This document shows positions 17,026 through 18,138 of a DNA stretch of 18,138 nt, in pieces (positions within the stretch are counted from its first letter, which is position 1; every line of letters begins with the position of its first letter). A program made the position numbers and the translations under genes. The notes under the pieces were generated by a model. The model was not told the DNA's origin. It did no database searches and worked only from the letters and a program-made list of their open reading frames with translations. This DNA is from CAYYWP01 sp964475125 (GTDB taxonomy: Bacteria > Desulfobacterota > Binatia > HRBIN30 > CADEER01): the NCBI GenBank assembly GCA_964475125.1, contig CAYYWP010000090.1, positions 1 to 18,138 of the forward strand, in the 5' to 3' direction.

Positions 17026-18138
17026 AGGCAAGCGCGTTCGGCGCGATCTATCCCTACGCCGAGCGCTTCGGCGTCAACCACCGGCTGCCCGAGCGGGGCC
17101 GCGGCCGCGCCGAGATCCTCGCCGAGCTGCGCCAGATGGCCAGCGAGGAGGACACCACCTGGCAGACCGGGAAGTGCTCGGGCACGATGTACTGCGGCGA
17201 CCTGGAGCACTACGCCTTCCTCAACCAGGCGTTCGCGCTCTACTCGCACGTCAACGCGCTGCAGCGCGACATGTGTCCCAGCGCAACGCGCTTCGAGGGC
17301 GAGATCGTCGCCATGACGCTCGATCTCATGCACGCCGAGGCGGTGCAGTCGCACCACCCCGGCGAGACGCCGTGCGGCTCGGTCACCGCGGGGGGGACGG
17401 AGAGCATCCTCACCGCGTTGGTGACGTACCGCGACAAGTTTCGCGCCGAGCGCGGCATCCGCGCCCCCGAGATCATCCTGCCGGCCACCGCGCACCCGGC
17501 CTTCGAGAAGGGCGCGCATCTCTTCGCCATCGACATCGTGCGCGCCCCGGTGGACCCGCACACCACGCTGGTCGATGTGGACTTCGTCCGCTCCCACATC
17601 ACCGACAACACCATCGCGCTCGTCGGCTCGGCCGGCAATTACCCGTACGGCACCATCGACCCGATCGCCGAGCTTGCCGAGCTGGCTGCCGCGCGCGCCA
17701 TCGGCTTGCACGTCGACGGCTGCCTCGGCGGCTTCATCCTGCCGTGGGGCGAGGAGCTCGGCTACGACATCCCGGTCTTCGACTTCCGCCTGCCCGGCGT
17801 CACCAGCATCTCGGCCGACACCCACAAGTACGGCTATGGGCTGAAGGGCACCTCGGTGCTGATGTACCGCGACCAGGCCTTTCGCCGCTACCAGTACTTC
17901 CTCAGCCCCGACTGGCCGGGCGGCAAGTACTTCTCCCCCGGCCTCGCCGGCAGCCGCTCGGGCGGCCTGCTCGCCGCCACCTGGGCGGCGATGGTCAGCC
18001 TCGGCCGAGAAGGCTACCGGCGCTACGCCAAGGCCATCTTCGAGACCGCGTACGCCATGCAGGCGGCGGTGCGCAGCCACCCCGAGCTGCGCCTCATGGG
18101 CGCGCCGACGTGGTGTTTCTCCGTTACCGCGGACGCAT
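17013..18138 (+). CDS. PLP-dependent sphingosine-1-phosphate lyase-like enzyme (3' partial)
   Basis: The open frame starts at ATG 17013, behind AGGGAG at 17002-17007 (5-nt spacer), and is still open at the window end, giving 375 visible residues. It belongs to the group II PLP decarboxylase fold and matches the sphingosine-1-phosphate lyase layout closely: CGSVTAGGTESILTAL (121-136), PEIILPATAHPAFEKGA, GTIDPIAELAELA, HVDGCLGGF (233-241) with PLP-binding D235, GVTSISADTHKYGYGLKG with the Schiff-base Lys at K272, and DWPGGKYFSPGLAGSRSGG. Such lyases split phosphorylated long-chain amino alcohols into an aldehyde and phosphoethanolamine. No N-terminal membrane segment is seen, unlike eukaryotic forms. 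The true substrate is unknown, and a related amino acid decarboxylase activity is possible. Confidence 0.88.
   Translation, partial: MADVKASAFGAIYPYAERFGVNHRLPERGRGRAEILAELRQMASEEDTTWQTGKCSGTMYCGDLEHYAFLNQAFALYSHVNALQRDMCPSATRFEGEIVAMTLDLMHAEAVQSHHPGETPCGSVTAGGTESILTALVTYRDKFRAERGIRAPEIILPATAHPAFEKGAHLFAIDIVRAPVDPHTTLVDVDFVRSHITDNTIALVGSAGNYPYGTIDPIAELAELAAARAIGLHVDGCLGGFILPWGEELGYDIPVFDFRLPGVTSISADTHKYGYGLKGTSVLMYRDQAFRRYQYFLSPDWPGGKYFSPGLAGSRSGGLLAATWAAMVSLGREGYRRYAKAIFETAYAMQAAVRSHPELRLMGAPTWCFSVTADA

Overview
The window is a high-GC, single-direction stretch of bacterial chromosome. It carries most of a division and cell wall (dcw) cluster, followed by three unrelated metabolic or maturation loci. 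All supported genes are on the + strand. Two runs of exactly ten Ns, and a probable chimeric join at the left end, point to a scaffolded draft or metagenome-derived assembly. The gene order, a PASTA-tailed FtsI, a full peptidoglycan pathway with FtsQ, and a radical SAM gene behind ftsZ suggest a Gram-negative lineage near the former Deltaproteobacteria (Desulfobacterota, Myxococcota or Binatota-like). This placement is an inference from gene content only.

Region 1 (1-12944) is the dcw cluster in the order ftsI (5' truncated), murF, mraY, murD, ftsW, murG, murC, murB, ftsQ, ftsA, ftsZ. Most junctions overlap by 1-4 bases (TGATG, ATGA, GTGA), so this is one translationally coupled operon. MurC, MurD and MurF build the stem peptide on the UDP precursor made by MurB. 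MraY and MurG make lipid I and lipid II. FtsW polymerises the glycan and FtsI crosslinks it. FtsQ, FtsA and FtsZ form the septal machine. murE, normally between ftsI and murF, and ddl, normally between murB and ftsQ, are both absent. The first about 46 codons of the first reading frame look like an SMP-30/gluconolactonase, not a penicillin-binding protein.

Region 2 (12945-14917) begins with a very stable UUCG-capped hairpin that probably ends dcw transcription. A B12-binding-type radical SAM protein with an extra C-terminal cysteine cluster follows.

Region 3 (14918-15426) has an AT-richer spacer built from an 8-base word (GTTGTTAG/CTAACAAC) in inverted clusters, then acpS (holo-ACP synthase).

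Region 4 (15454-18138) holds a FGGY-family kinase that overlaps by 13 nt a PLP enzyme closely resembling sphingosine-1-phosphate lyase, which runs off the window end. This kinase-lyase pair is the most promising candidate for an uncharacterised pathway. The rest is recognisable housekeeping sequence.
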